Positions 24,316-33,280 of a stretch of DNA of 64,000 bases are shown piece after piece. The position numbers and the translations under genes are program-made. Below the pieces are notes generated by a model. The model was not told the origin of the DNA, did not search any database, and saw nothing but the letters and a program-made list of their open reading frames with translations. Origin of the DNA: Streptomyces sp. JH34 (GTDB lineage: Bacteria; Actinomycetota; Actinomycetes; Streptomycetales; Streptomycetaceae); assembly GCF_029428875.1 (NCBI RefSeq), contig NZ_JAJSOO010000001.1, forward strand, positions 5,924,501 through 5,988,500. The letters are read 5' to 3'. Every line of letters begins with the position of its first letter. Position 1 is the stretch's first letter.

Positions 24316-25890
24316 TCAGACCTGGACGCCAGGGGTGCCGTCCTCCACGACCACGCTCGCGCGCGTGCTGATCGTGGCGTCCGGTTTCGTCACGAAGGGC
24401 AGGACCCGGAAGTCGCTCGTCCACCGCTCGCGGTCCACCGTGACGCGTACGTAGCCCCGCTGGCTGTTGAAGAACTTCATGTGCGGGTTCGCCGCGAGGA
24501 ACGTCTCCCCCTGGGCCGTCATGTCGGCGCCGTCGCCGCCGCTCGTGACCGACGTGCCCACGAACTCCGAGCCGACGGTCGCCGATTCCGGGTCCGTGTA
24601 GTCGCGCTTGAGGTCCCAGGCGTAGTTCTGGTGGCGGTCGCCCGTGATGACGACCAGGTTCCGCACCCCACGGGTGTCCGCCTGCGCGAGCAGCCGGTTG
24701 CGCTCGGCGACGTAGCCGTCCCAGGGGTCGGTCCAGACCTTCGTGCCCGGACCCGGGTCCTGGTCGGTCTGGCCCATCGGCGCCTGGTTGCCGAGGATCT
24801 GCCAGCGCGCCTGCGAGCGGCTGAAGCCCTTGAGGACCCAGTCCCGCTGGCGGGCCCCGAGCAGGGTGCGGTCCTCGTCGAAGCGTTCGGGGCAGTCGGC
24901 GGAGGTGCCGTCACCGCAGGCCTGGTCGTCGCGGTACTGACGGGTGTCGAGCATCGTGAAGTCGGCGAGCCGGCCGTAGGGGAGCCTGCGGTACATCTGC
25001 ACGTCCGGGCCGTTCGGCAGTTGGGTGCGGCGCAGCGGCGCGTGCTCGTACAGGGCCTGGAAGGCGGCGGCCCGGCGCAGCAGGAACGTCTTCGGGTCCT
25101 CGTCGTTCTCGGAGGTCTCGTCCGCCCAGTTGTTCTCCACCTCGTGGTCGTCGAACGTCATGATCCACGGGAAGGCGGCGTGCGCCTCGCGCAGCGGGGC
25201 CTCGGACTTGTAGAGGCCGTACTGGAGACGGTAGCGCGCGAGGTCGACCGTCTCCGTGTGGAACCTCGGATCGGTGGTCACGCCGCGCCTGTTCGTCTTC
25301 ACGCCGGACTCGTACAGGTAGTCGCCGAGGTGGACGACCAGGTCCAGGTCCTCCCGCGCCATGTGGTGGTAGGCCGTGTAGTAGCCGTCCTGCCAGGCCT
25401 GGCAGGAGGCGAAGGCGAACCTCAGCTCGCGGGGGGAGTCCCACGGGGCCGGTGTGGTGCGCGTACGCCCTACGGGGGAGATCGAGGAGCCCGCCCTGAA
25501 GCGGAACCAGTACGTGCGGTCGGGGGCGAGCCCGCGCACCTCCGGGTGGACGGAGTGCGCCAGTTCGGGGGTGGCGACGACGCTGTCGCGGCGCACGACC
25601 CGGCGGAACCGTTCGTCGAGCGCCACCTCGTAGTGGACGCGGACGGGCTTCGCGGGCATCCCGCCGAGGCCGTCCTGGGCGAAGGGGTCGGGAGCCAGAC
25701 GCGTCCAGAGCACGACACCGTCCGACGTCGGGTCGCCCGAGGCGACACCCAGGGTGAACGGGTCGCCCTTCAGGGCGGGCGCGGCGTACGCGGACTGCGC
25801 CTCCCACGCCCCCGTCCCGAGCATCAGCGCGGCGGCTGCCGCTCCGCCGACCCCGAACATCTGCCTGCGGGACACGGAATTCGCGAACAC
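24316..25890 (-). CDS. phoD: PhoD-type alkaline phosphatase/phosphodiesterase
   Basis: A 524-residue Tat-exported metallophosphatase. The start is GTG at 25890, because GAGGAGGA lies directly upstream (25894-25901); the frame continues for nine codons further with no ribosome site. The Tat signal is SRRQMFG followed by a hydrophobic run. PhoD metal motifs are clear: LGDYLYE, FDDHEVENN and TGDRHQN, with a FASCQAW strand before them. PhoD uses Fe3+ and Ca2+ and releases phosphate from mono- and diesters under PhoP control. Only weak GTTCAC-like repeats are visible upstream, so the PhoP link is by family. Confidence 0.9.
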   Translation of the reverse strand: MFANSVSRRQMFGVGGAAAAALMLGTGAWEAQSAYAAPALKGDPFTLGVASGDPTSDGVVLWTRLAPDPFAQDGLGGMPAKPVRVHYEVALDERFRRVVRRDSVVATPELAHSVHPEVRGLAPDRTYWFRFRAGSSISPVGRTRTTPAPWDSPRELRFAFASCQAWQDGYYTAYHHMAREDLDLVVHLGDYLYESGVKTNRRGVTTDPRFHTETVDLARYRLQYGLYKSEAPLREAHAAFPWIMTFDDHEVENNWADETSENDEDPKTFLLRRAAAFQALYEHAPLRRTQLPNGPDVQMYRRLPYGRLADFTMLDTRQYRDDQACGDGTSADCPERFDEDRTLLGARQRDWVLKGFSRSQARWQILGNQAPMGQTDQDPGPGTKVWTDPWDGYVAERNRLLAQADTRGVRNLVVITGDRHQNYAWDLKRDYTDPESATVGSEFVGTSVTSGGDGADMTAQGETFLAANPHMKFFNSQRGYVRVTVDRERWTSDFRVLPFVTKPDATISTRASVVVEDGTPGVQV

Positions 25891-26014
25891 GGGTCCTCCT
25901 CGGTCGATCTGCGCCAACCGGGAACACGCTGCCGGGCATTGATGTCATGCCCACGCGCAACGTATGGCCGGGGGCCGAGCGACGCGTGAACAGGACAGCG
26001 GCCGGACGGGCGGT

Positions 26015-26713
26015 TCAGGACACCGCGCGGTAGCGGCGCTCGGGCCGCCCCGTCCCGCCGTACCGCAGGGACACCTCGGCCCGCCCCGTCTCCGCGAAGT
26101 ACTCGAGGTAGCGGCGCGCGCTGACCCGTGACAGGGCGCCCGCCGCGGCGCATTCGGAGGCCGAAAGCCCCGCCGGGTGGTCCCGCAGGACGCGTTCCAC
26201 GAGATCCGCGGTGCGGGCCGCCAGGCCCTTGGGGAGCTCGCGGGAGCCCGGAGGGCGGGTGCCGAAGATGCGGTCCACGTCCTCCTGACGGGCGTCCTGG
26301 CGTGCCTCGTCCAGGGCGTCCAGACGGTTGCGCAGCGAGGCCACGTGCTGCAGCTGCTCCTGCAGGGCCGTGCGGTGGAACGGCTTGATCAGGTAGTGCA
26401 GGGCCCCCGCCCGCAGGGCCGCCCTGACCACCCCGGCGTCGCGCGCCGCCGTGATGAAGAGAGCGTCGGCGCTGTGGGAGTCCCCTTCGCGTTCCTCCGC
26501 GGCCCGCAGTTCCCGCAGCACCTGGATCCCGTCCATGTCGGGAAGGAAGATGTCGAGCAGGACCAGGTCGGGACGCAGCCGGCGGGCCGCGCGCAGGGCC
26601 TCGGCGCCCGTGTGGGCCACGCCGACGACCGTGAAGCCGTCCAGGGCGGACACATACCGGCTGTGCAGCTTCGCGACCATGAAGTCGTCGTCCACCACCA
26701 GCACATTCGTCAC
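26015..26713 (-). CDS. CitB-family response regulator without an adjacent kinase
   Basis: A 232-residue two-domain regulator. Receiver: acidic pocket Asp8-Asp10, phosphoacceptor Asp54 in LVLLDIFLP, and the Lys in YLIKPF. The C-terminal part has a winged helix typical of CitB/DcuR (LSASECAAAGALSRVSARRYLEYF). Such regulators respond to citrate or C4-dicarboxylates through a CitA/DcuS-type kinase. Here the gene is divergent from tctCBA, 132 bases away, which fits control of tricarboxylate uptake, but no sensor kinase lies on either side. GTG at 26713 is the start. The family call is strong; the ligand is inferred from the neighbours. Confidence 0.87.
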   Translation of the reverse strand: MTNVLVVDDDFMVAKLHSRYVSALDGFTVVGVAHTGAEALRAARRLRPDLVLLDIFLPDMDGIQVLRELRAAEEREGDSHSADALFITAARDAGVVRAALRAGALHYLIKPFHRTALQEQLQHVASLRNRLDALDEARQDARQEDVDRIFGTRPPGSRELPKGLAARTADLVERVLRDHPAGLSASECAAAGALSRVSARRYLEYFAETGRAEVSLRYGGTGRPERRYRAVS

Positions 26714-26845
26714 GCCGACACGCTAGGGCGCGACCACAAGGACCACAACGTCCATTGATTCCGGAACGGCGACAGCTCGTTAACGCGCAGGCAACATGTG
26801 GGCCACCTCACACCCGTCCCCACCGAGCTCGAAAGGCGGCACCCG

Positions 26846-27829
26846 GTGCGACTGCGCACTCCACTCGCCCTGTTCGGGGCAGCGCTGCTGGTGCTCGTCG
26901 GACCACCGCTGCTCTCCACCGGCAGCGGCTCCGACACCGGCACGCAGATCCCCGGACTGCGTTTCATGGTCCCCAACACACCCGGCGGCGGTTACGACAT
27001 CACGGCGCGCACCGCGGCGAAGAACGCCGAGGACGCCGGACTCACCCACGGCATCGAGGTGTTCAACCTGCCCGGCGCGGGCGGCACGGTCGGTGTGACC
27101 CGGCTGGTCGCCGAGCACGGCAACGGCAAGCTCGCCATGTCCATGGGCCTCGGCGTCGTGGGCGCCGTGCGCACCAACAAGTCGCCCCGGACGCTGGCCG
27201 ACACCACCCCGATCGCCCGGCTCACCGAGGAGCAGGACATCGTCGTCGTCGCCAAGGACTCCCCGTACGAGACGATCGACCAGTTGCTCACCGCCTGGAA
27301 GAAGGACCCCGGCAAGATCCCGGTCGGCGGAGGCTCGTCGCCGGGCGGACCCGACCACCTGGCACCGATGCTCATGGCGAAGGCGGCCGGGATCGCCCCC
27401 AAGCAGGTCAACTACATCCCCTTCGACGGCGGCGGCGAACTGCTCGCCTCCATCCTCGGCAACAAGGTCGGCTTCGGCGTCTCCGGCGTCGGCGAGTACC
27501 TCGACCAGATCAAGGCCGGTGAGCTGCGCCTGCTCGCCGTCACCGGGCCGAAGCGGGTCCCGGGCCTCGACGCGCCCACCCTCCGCGAGGCCGGTCTCGA
27601 CACCGACTTCACCAACTGGCGCGGCGTCGTCGCCCCGCCCGGGCTCTCCGACGCCGAACGCGACAAGCTCGTCGGGCTGGTCAGCGAACTGCACGGCTCG
27701 AAGCAGTGGCGGGAGTCCATGAAGAAGAACGGCTGGGACGACGCCTTCCTCACCGGTGACGACTTCGGCGACTTCCTGGACGCCCAGGACCGCCGCGTCG
27801 CCACCGTCCTCGAGGAGCTGGGACTGTGA
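26846..27829 (+). CDS. tctC: Tripartite tricarboxylate transporter, solute-binding protein TctC
   Basis: A 327-residue periplasm-type binding protein, here probably membrane-attached by its N-terminal helix (LALFGAALLVLVGPPLL). Motifs of the Bug/TctC family are present: FMVPNTPGGGYDITAR near the ligand, LPGAGGTVGV, and IPFDGGGELLASILG. GTG at 26846 is chosen since AAAGGCGG lies upstream at 26832-26839. It captures citrate or a related tricarboxylate and hands it to TctBA, encoded next. The stop overlaps the tctB start. No lipobox Cys is present, so it differs from typical lipoprotein binding proteins. Confidence 0.88.
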   Translation: MRLRTPLALFGAALLVLVGPPLLSTGSGSDTGTQIPGLRFMVPNTPGGGYDITARTAAKNAEDAGLTHGIEVFNLPGAGGTVGVTRLVAEHGNGKLAMSMGLGVVGAVRTNKSPRTLADTTPIARLTEEQDIVVVAKDSPYETIDQLLTAWKKDPGKIPVGGGSSPGGPDHLAPMLMAKAAGIAPKQVNYIPFDGGGELLASILGNKVGFGVSGVGEYLDQIKAGELRLLAVTGPKRVPGLDAPTLREAGLDTDFTNWRGVVAPPGLSDAERDKLVGLVSELHGSKQWRESMKKNGWDDAFLTGDDFGDFLDAQDRRVATVLEELGL

Positions 27830-28356
27830 CCGACGACAGCACCCCCTCCCGGCCCGTCACCGCACGCTCCTGGCTGCGTGAGCACTCCGAACTCGGGGTC
27901 TGCGTCCTGCTGCTCGTGCTGGGCGTCCTCGTCCTGACCGACGCCCTGACGATGAGCGTGGACATCACCCAGCGAGGGCCCGTCGGCCCCCGGACCGTCC
28001 CGGTGGTCGTCGGTGTCGGGCTCCTGGCCGTCGCCGTGCTCCTGGCCGTCGACGTCCTGCGCGGCGGCCGCGGCGAGGCCGAGGGCGGCGAGGACGTCGA
28101 CCTCGGCGAACCCGCCGACCGGCGCACCGTCGCCCTGCTCACCGGCGTCTTCCTCGCCTTCGCCGTCCTCATAGGACCGCTCGGCTTCCCCGTCTCCGGC
28201 GCCCTGCTCTTCTGGGGCTCGGCCTACGCGCTGGGCAGCCGCCACCTCGACCGCGATCCGCTCATCGCGGCCGGACTCTCCCTTCTGACCTACTTCGTCT
28301 TCGACAGCCTGCTGGGGGTGCCCCTCCCGGGCGGCCCGCTGATGGGGGTGCTCTGA
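27826..28356 (+). CDS. tctB: Tripartite tricarboxylate transporter, small membrane subunit TctB
   Basis: A 176-residue membrane protein with four predicted TM segments: around 25-43, 62-80, 108-125 and 140-160. The acidic loop GGRGEAEGGEDVDLGEP lies between helices two and three. This arrangement is that of TctB. GTG at 27826 overlaps the tctC stop. Primary sequence is poorly conserved in this family; position between tctC and tctA makes the call secure. Confidence 0.85.
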   Translation: MTDDSTPSRPVTARSWLREHSELGVCVLLLVLGVLVLTDALTMSVDITQRGPVGPRTVPVVVGVGLLAVAVLLAVDVLRGGRGEAEGGEDVDLGEPADRRTVALLTGVFLAFAVLIGPLGFPVSGALLFWGSAYALGSRHLDRDPLIAAGLSLLTYFVFDSLLGVPLPGGPLMGVL

Positions 28357-28359
28357 CCG

Positions 28360-29847
28360 ATGGATTCCCTCAACTCCCTCATCGACGGCTTCGGCACGGC
28401 GCTCACACCGGTCAACCTCCTCTGGGCCGCGCTCGGGGTCCTGCTCGGCACGGCCATCGGAGTGCTCCCCGGCATCGGACCCGCCATGGCCGTGGCACTG
28501 CTGCTGCCGGTGACGTACGGACTCGAACCGACCGGCGCGTTCATCATGTTCGCCGGGATCTACTACGGCGCCATGTTCGGCGGCTCCACCACCTCGATCC
28601 TCCTGAACACCCCGGGTGAGAGCGCCGCCGTCGTCGCCGCCATCGAGGGCAACCCGATGGCGAAGGCCGGGCGCGGGGCGCAGGCGCTCGCCGCCGCCGC
28701 CATCGGCCACTTCGCCGGAGGCATGATCGGCACGATCCTGCTGGTCGTCCTCGCCCCCACCGTCGCCTCGCTCGCCGTCGACATCGGGGCACCCGACTAC
28801 TTCGCCATCATGGTGCTGGCCTTCATCGCCGTCACCTCCGTCCTCGGTTCCTCCCGGATCCGCGGTCTCGCCTCGCTCCTCATCGGTCTCACCATCGGGC
28901 TCGTGGGCCTCGACCAGATGACGGGGCAGCAGCGGCTGACCTTCGGCTCGCTCCAACTGGCGGACGGCGTCGACGTGGTGATCGTCGCCGTGGGACTCTT
29001 CGCCATCGGGGAGGCCCTCTGGGTCGCCGCGCACCTGCGCCGCTCCACGGGAAAGCCGATCCCCGTCGGCCGCCCCTGGCTGGGCAGGGCAGACGTCCGG
29101 CGCACCTGGAAGTCGTGGCTGCGCGGACCCCTCATCGGCTTCCCGTTCGGCGCGATCCCGGCCGGCGGCGCGGAGATCCCCACCTTCCTCTCGTACGTCA
29201 CCGAGAAGCGGCTGTCCAAGCACCGCGACGAGTTCGGCAAGGGCGCCATCGAGGGCGTCGCGGGACCGGAGTCGGCGGCCTCCGCGTCCGCCGCGGGAAC
29301 CCTCGTGTCCATGCTCACGCTCGGCCTGCCCACCACGGCCGTCGCCGCCGTCATGCTGGCCGCCTTCCAGCAGTACGGCATCCAGCCCGGCCCGCTGCTG
29401 TTCGAGCGTGAACCCGAACTGGTCTGGGGCCTGATCGCGTCGCTGTTCGTCGGCATGGTGCTGCTGCTCGCCCTGAACCTGCCCCTGGCGCCGCTCTGGG
29501 CGAAGCTGCTGCGGATCCCGCGCCCCTACCTCTACGCGGGCATCCTGTTCTTCGCCGCCGTCGGCGCCTACGCGGTCGGCGGGGAGGCCGTCGACCTGGT
29601 GATCCTGCTGGTGATCGGACTGATCGGCTTCGGGATGCGGCGGTACGGGCTGCCGGTGCTCCCCGCGATCATCGCGGTCATCCTGGGACCGTCCGCCGAA
29701 CAGCAGCTGCGGCGCGCCCTCCAGATCAGCGACGGCAGCGTGACGGGTCTGGTGAACACTCCGTTCTCGGTGACCGTGTACGCCGTCGTCCTGCTGATCC
29801 TGGCCTGGCCGCTGGTGAGGAAGGCGGTGGCGCGGAACCGGACGTGA
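28360..29847 (+). CDS. tctA: Tripartite tricarboxylate transporter, large permease TctA
   Basis: A 495-residue permease with about twelve TM helices. The signature blocks are GVLPGIGPAMAVALLLP near residue 35 and GAMFGGSTTSILLNTPGE near residue 68, plus GPLIGFPFGAIPAGGAEIPTFLSY around residue 265, which mirrors the first and shows the internal duplication of TctA. It forms the sodium-dependent channel with TctB. It starts four bases after the tctB stop. No terminator is seen before the fusion gene that follows 34 bases downstream. Confidence 0.92.
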   Translation: MDSLNSLIDGFGTALTPVNLLWAALGVLLGTAIGVLPGIGPAMAVALLLPVTYGLEPTGAFIMFAGIYYGAMFGGSTTSILLNTPGESAAVVAAIEGNPMAKAGRGAQALAAAAIGHFAGGMIGTILLVVLAPTVASLAVDIGAPDYFAIMVLAFIAVTSVLGSSRIRGLASLLIGLTIGLVGLDQMTGQQRLTFGSLQLADGVDVVIVAVGLFAIGEALWVAAHLRRSTGKPIPVGRPWLGRADVRRTWKSWLRGPLIGFPFGAIPAGGAEIPTFLSYVTEKRLSKHRDEFGKGAIEGVAGPESAASASAAGTLVSMLTLGLPTTAVAAVMLAAFQQYGIQPGPLLFEREPELVWGLIASLFVGMVLLLALNLPLAPLWAKLLRIPRPYLYAGILFFAAVGAYAVGGEAVDLVILLVIGLIGFGMRRYGLPVLPAIIAVILGPSAEQQLRRALQISDGSVTGLVNTPFSVTVYAVVLLILAWPLVRKAVARNRT

Positions 29848-29881
29848 CGGGCTGTCGGCGGCGGCTGGGAGAATCGAGGGC

Positions 29882-31360
29882 ATGACCACGATCGACTGGG
29901 ACGCCGCCGCCGACTCCTTCGACGAGGAACCCGACCACGGGCTCCACGACCCGGTGGTCCGCAGCGCCTGGGCGGCGCGGATGGAGACCTGGCTGCCCTC
30001 GGCGCGCTCGGCGGTCCTCGACCTCGGCTGCGGCACGGGCAGCCTGTCCCTGCTCGTCGCCGGCCAGGGGCACCGCGTCACCGCCGTCGACCGTTCACCG
30101 CGCATGGTGGAGCACGCCCGGGCCAAACTCGCGGGGACCGGCACGGAGGTGCTCGTCGGCGACGCGGGCCAGCCACCCGTCGGCAAGCAGCGGTTCGACG
30201 TGATCCTCGCCCGGCACACGGTGTGGCTGCTGCCGGACCCCGCGGCAGCCCTGCGGCACTGGTTCTCGCTCCTGCGGCCGGGCGGCCGGCTGCTGCTGAT
30301 CGAAGGCGTGTGGAACGGCACGGGTCTCTCCGCGGCCCGTCTCACCGCCCTCCTCCGCGCGCACACGGAGCGCGTCCACCACGAGCCGCTCTCCGGGGAC
30401 GCCCGGCTCTGGGGCAAGGAGGTCGACGACGAGAGGTACGCCCTGGTGGCCCGGGCCGAGCCGCCCCGCCGGCACCGCGAGATCGTCGACGTCCACCTCG
30501 TCCTGCGCAGGGGCCCCGACGTGCTGCTGGCCCGGCGGTCCGGCACCGGGTACGCCGACGGGCTGCTCCACGCCCCCTCCGGCCATGCCGAGGACGGGGA
30601 GGACGTCCGGGCCGCCGTGATCCGGGAGGCGGCCGAGGAGATCGGCGTCGAACTGGATCCGGACGAGCTCCGGGTGGCCCTGGTGATGCAGCACAGGGGG
30701 CCCGGCGGCGACCCCAGGACCGGCTGGTTCTTCGAGGCGGACTTCGACCCCGCCCGTCCGCCTCGCAACGCGGAGCCGGACAAGTGCTCCGAGCTGGCGT
30801 GGTACCCGCTGGACACCCTGCCCGACGACATGGTGGCGTACTGCCGTGCCGGACTCGAGGGGTACCGCGCCGAGCAGCGCTTCCTGATCCACTGGCACGA
30901 GGACACCGACACGGTCGCGTACGAACCCCGGGGGATCAGCCGCGCCGTCCCGCTGCCGACGGCGGGGGCCCCCACCGGCCGGCTGCACCACGTGGAGCTG
31001 TGGGTGCCCGACCTCGCCGAGGCCGAAGCGGAATGGGGATGGCTGCTCGGCCGCCTCGGTCATCTCCCGTACCAGCGCTGGTCGCACGGCCGGAGCTGGC
31101 GGCGCGGTGACAGCTACGTCGTCGTCGAGCAGTCACCGGACGGCACCGGGGGCCCGCACGACCGGCTGCGTCCCGGGCTCAACCACCTGGCGTTCCACGT
31201 CCGGGACCGGGGCACGCTCGACTCCCTGGTGGCCGGCGCGCCCGGACGCGGCTGGCGGCTCCTCTTCCCCGACCGCCACCCGTACGCCGGCGGCAGCGGT
31301 CACTACGCGGCGTACCTGGAGAACACGGCCGGGTACGAGGTGGAGCTGGTCGCCCCCTGA
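29882..31360 (+). CDS. Three-domain fusion: SAM methyltransferase, Nudix hydrolase and VOC domain
   Basis: A 492-residue soluble protein. Residues 1-195 form a class I SAM methyltransferase (VLDLGCGTGSLSLL, AVDRSPRMVEHA). Residues 200-340 are a Nudix hydrolase with a full box (GHAEDGE, REAAEEIGV) matching Gx5Ex7REUxEExGU. Residues 350-492 are a VOC/glyoxalase-like domain (LHHVELWVPDL, LNHLAFHVRD, AAYLENTAGYEVELV). No frameshift or internal stop separates them, and codon use is uniform. Each domain is common alone; the triple fusion is unusual to me. A combined function, such as modification and clearance of a damaged nucleotide or small molecule, is a guess. Confidence 0.85.
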   Translation: MTTIDWDAAADSFDEEPDHGLHDPVVRSAWAARMETWLPSARSAVLDLGCGTGSLSLLVAGQGHRVTAVDRSPRMVEHARAKLAGTGTEVLVGDAGQPPVGKQRFDVILARHTVWLLPDPAAALRHWFSLLRPGGRLLLIEGVWNGTGLSAARLTALLRAHTERVHHEPLSGDARLWGKEVDDERYALVARAEPPRRHREIVDVHLVLRRGPDVLLARRSGTGYADGLLHAPSGHAEDGEDVRAAVIREAAEEIGVELDPDELRVALVMQHRGPGGDPRTGWFFEADFDPARPPRNAEPDKCSELAWYPLDTLPDDMVAYCRAGLEGYRAEQRFLIHWHEDTDTVAYEPRGISRAVPLPTAGAPTGRLHHVELWVPDLAEAEAEWGWLLGRLGHLPYQRWSHGRSWRRGDSYVVVEQSPDGTGGPHDRLRPGLNHLAFHVRDRGTLDSLVAGAPGRGWRLLFPDRHPYAGGSGHYAAYLENTAGYEVELVAP

Positions 31361-31391
31361 GCCCCCGGAGCGCCGTGCCCCGGCACCCTCC

Positions 31392-31892
31392 TCAGATGAG
31401 CAGTCCCGCCAGCTCCCCGGTGCGGGCGAGGTGCTCCAGCTCGTCCAGGGCCCGGACGGCCGCCTCCGCCGCCGGGGCGTCGCGGCCGGCGAGGCCGCTC
31501 TCCTCGAACTCGTCCTCGTCGAGCCGCAGTACGGACGATCCCTCCGCCGGCACCCACAGGTCCAGGTCCAGGTCCTCGACCAGGAGTTCGCCGTCCCGGA
31601 GCACGGCGGGCCGGGTGATGTCGCAGTACCAGCCCTTCAGCCGCCCGCCCCCGGTACGGACCTCCTTCACCGCGTACCACCGGTCGCGCCAGTAGTGCTC
31701 CGTGAAGACGTCGCCGGGCTCGAACCGTACGAATCCGAAGTCCCGGACCCCCGGGGCCGCCCACGGGGCGCGGACGGTGATCCGGTTCCCGTCGTCCCGG
31801 ACCGGCTCGGCCGGGTAGCGGATCTTCAGACGGCCCGCCTTGACCAGCGCCACCGTCAGGGCGGACCCGGGATCAGCCGATCTCGCGGACAT
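31392..31892 (-). CDS. DUF402 (FomD/Ntdp-like) protein
   Basis: A 166-residue soluble protein. The core YPAEPVRDDGNRI, FTEHYWRDRWYAVKEV, GWYCDIT and DLDLDLWV is the DUF402 beta barrel, whose acidic residues bind metal. Characterised members are FomD, which hydrolyses a CMP-phosphonate, and Ntdp nucleoside di/triphosphatases. No fosfomycin cluster is present, so a general nucleotide phosphatase is more likely. ATG at 31892 is chosen from two candidates because it keeps the overlap with the upstream GNAT gene to 20 bases; both run in the same direction and are probably co-transcribed. Confidence 0.75.
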   Translation of the reverse strand: MSARSADPGSALTVALVKAGRLKIRYPAEPVRDDGNRITVRAPWAAPGVRDFGFVRFEPGDVFTEHYWRDRWYAVKEVRTGGGRLKGWYCDITRPAVLRDGELLVEDLDLDLWVPAEGSSVLRLDEDEFEESGLAGRDAPAAEAAVRALDELEHLARTGELAGLLI

Positions 31893-32793
31893 GGCGTACC
31901 TCCGTGGCACAGATCTCGTAGCCGAACCAGCGGTTGACCGCCAGCATCGGTCCGTTGTCGGCGTCGTTGCCCGTGTAGGCGTCCCTGTACCCGGCGGCCC
32001 GCGCCCGGTGCAGGGAGTCGTTCTTGGCGAGCTTCGCCAGCCCTCTGCCCCGGAAGGCGCGCACGGTGCCGGTCATGGCGGACCAGTAGCGGGTCAGCCC
32101 GTCGGTCTGCGCGGCGCTGAACGCCGCCACCCGTCCGTCCACCGTCACGACCGTGGTGAGCGCGTGGTCGAAGCCGGGCCGCCGCCAGGTCGTCGCCAGC
32201 CAGTCCTCGTAGTCGGAGAACTCCACCGGGACGTCGCTCGGCTCGTCCGCGGTCGTCTCCGCGTCGGCCTCGAACAGGGGGCGGGGATCGTCCTCGAAGT
32301 CCGCCGCGGTGAGCAGTCCGACCCCGGAGGGGAGGTCCTGGAGCGGTGGCAGCGAGCCCTCCGTCAGGCCGAGGCGGAGGAAGTGCGCGGGCCGGCGCGC
32401 CGCGTAGCCGCGCTTCGCGGCGAACGCGCGGTCGGCCGGCTCGTCGAGCACCCAGGTGTAGACGGCGCTCGCCCCGGCACCGGCCAGATGCTCCTCACCG
32501 GCCCGCAGGAGCAGCGATCCCGCGCCCCTGCCCCTCCTGTCCGGATGGACGTACGGATTGCAGAAGCCCTGGCCCGGCTTCGGGCTCTCGTGGGAGATCC
32601 CGACCTGCGCCGTCCCGATCACCTCGCCGTCCTCCTCGGCGACCAGCAGCCGGTAACGCCTGTCCGGACGGGCGTCGGCCAAATCGCCGAGGACCTGTTC
32701 CGGAGTCGTCACCATGAAGGGCAGGGCGGCACGCCGCACCCGTACCCAGGCCGCCGCGTCGGCGGGCAGGAAGTCACGCACGCGTACCGTCAT
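31873..32793 (-). CDS. Tandem GNAT N-acetyltransferase
   Basis: A 306-residue protein with two GNAT folds. The N-terminal one (1-150) keeps the acetyl-CoA loop VHPDRRGRGAGSLLL and the AAKRGYAAR tail. The C-terminal one (155-306) has AFRGRGLAKLAKNDSLHRARAAG followed by NRWFGYE. The pattern resembles mycothiol synthase-like double GNATs, but the motifs for that enzyme are not clearly seen. It lies divergent from a GntR regulator and overlaps the DUF402 gene. The substrate is unknown. Confidence 0.82.
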   Translation of the reverse strand: MTVRVRDFLPADAAAWVRVRRAALPFMVTTPEQVLGDLADARPDRRYRLLVAEEDGEVIGTAQVGISHESPKPGQGFCNPYVHPDRRGRGAGSLLLRAGEEHLAGAGASAVYTWVLDEPADRAFAAKRGYAARRPAHFLRLGLTEGSLPPLQDLPSGVGLLTAADFEDDPRPLFEADAETTADEPSDVPVEFSDYEDWLATTWRRPGFDHALTTVVTVDGRVAAFSAAQTDGLTRYWSAMTGTVRAFRGRGLAKLAKNDSLHRARAAGYRDAYTGNDADNGPMLAVNRWFGYEICATEVRHVREIG

Positions 32794-32886
32794 GCGCGGA
32801 CGCTAACGCGGGCCACGGTCCGGCCGCCTCCGAATTTCCGGCGGCACGGCCGGTGACCCGGCCCCTCGGTGGGAGAGAATCGGCGC

Positions 32887-33261
32887 GTGACCCTGAAGAT
32901 CGCCGTTGACCCGGATTCCGCCTCCGCCCCGTACGAGCAGCTGCGCGCCCAGCTGTCCGAACAGGCCCGCTCCGGCGCCCTGCCGGTCGGCTACCGCCTT
33001 CCGACCGTGCGCGGACTCGCCGGGGAACTCGGCCTCGCCGCCAACACGGTGGCCAAGGCCTACCGCGCCCTCGAGGCCGACGGGGTGATCGAGACGCGGG
33101 GCCGCAACGGGACGTTCGTCGCCGCGGCGGGTGACGCGGCGGCCCGCCACGCGGCGACGGCGGCGCAGGAGTACGCCGAACAGGCCCGCCGCCTCGGCCT
33201 GTCGGAAGCCGACGCGCTGGCGCAGGTGCAGGACGCGGTACGCGCCGCCTACGCACGCTGA
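32887..33261 (+). CDS. GntR-family regulator, YtrA type
   Basis: A 124-residue regulator with a full winged helix (YEQLRAQLSEQ, LPTVRGLAGELGLAANTVAKAYRALEADGVIETRGRNGTFV) and a short helical tail instead of a ligand domain, which is the YtrA layout. YtrA regulators often control ABC transporters; none is adjacent. GTG at 32887 places the protein directly at VTLKIAVDPDS; GGGAGAG lies about ten bases upstream. It is divergent from the tandem GNAT and may control that gene. Confidence 0.85.
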   Translation: MTLKIAVDPDSASAPYEQLRAQLSEQARSGALPVGYRLPTVRGLAGELGLAANTVAKAYRALEADGVIETRGRNGTFVAAAGDAAARHAATAAQEYAEQARRLGLSEADALAQVQDAVRAAYAR

Positions 33262-33280
33262 GGGCCGGGCCGGCACCGTC

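Noticed and set aside
25917..25990. PhoP-box-like GTTCAC repeats before phoD
   Set aside because: Only one GTTCAC and one GTTCCC are visible; the direct repeats that define Streptomyces Pho boxes are not clear enough to annotate.
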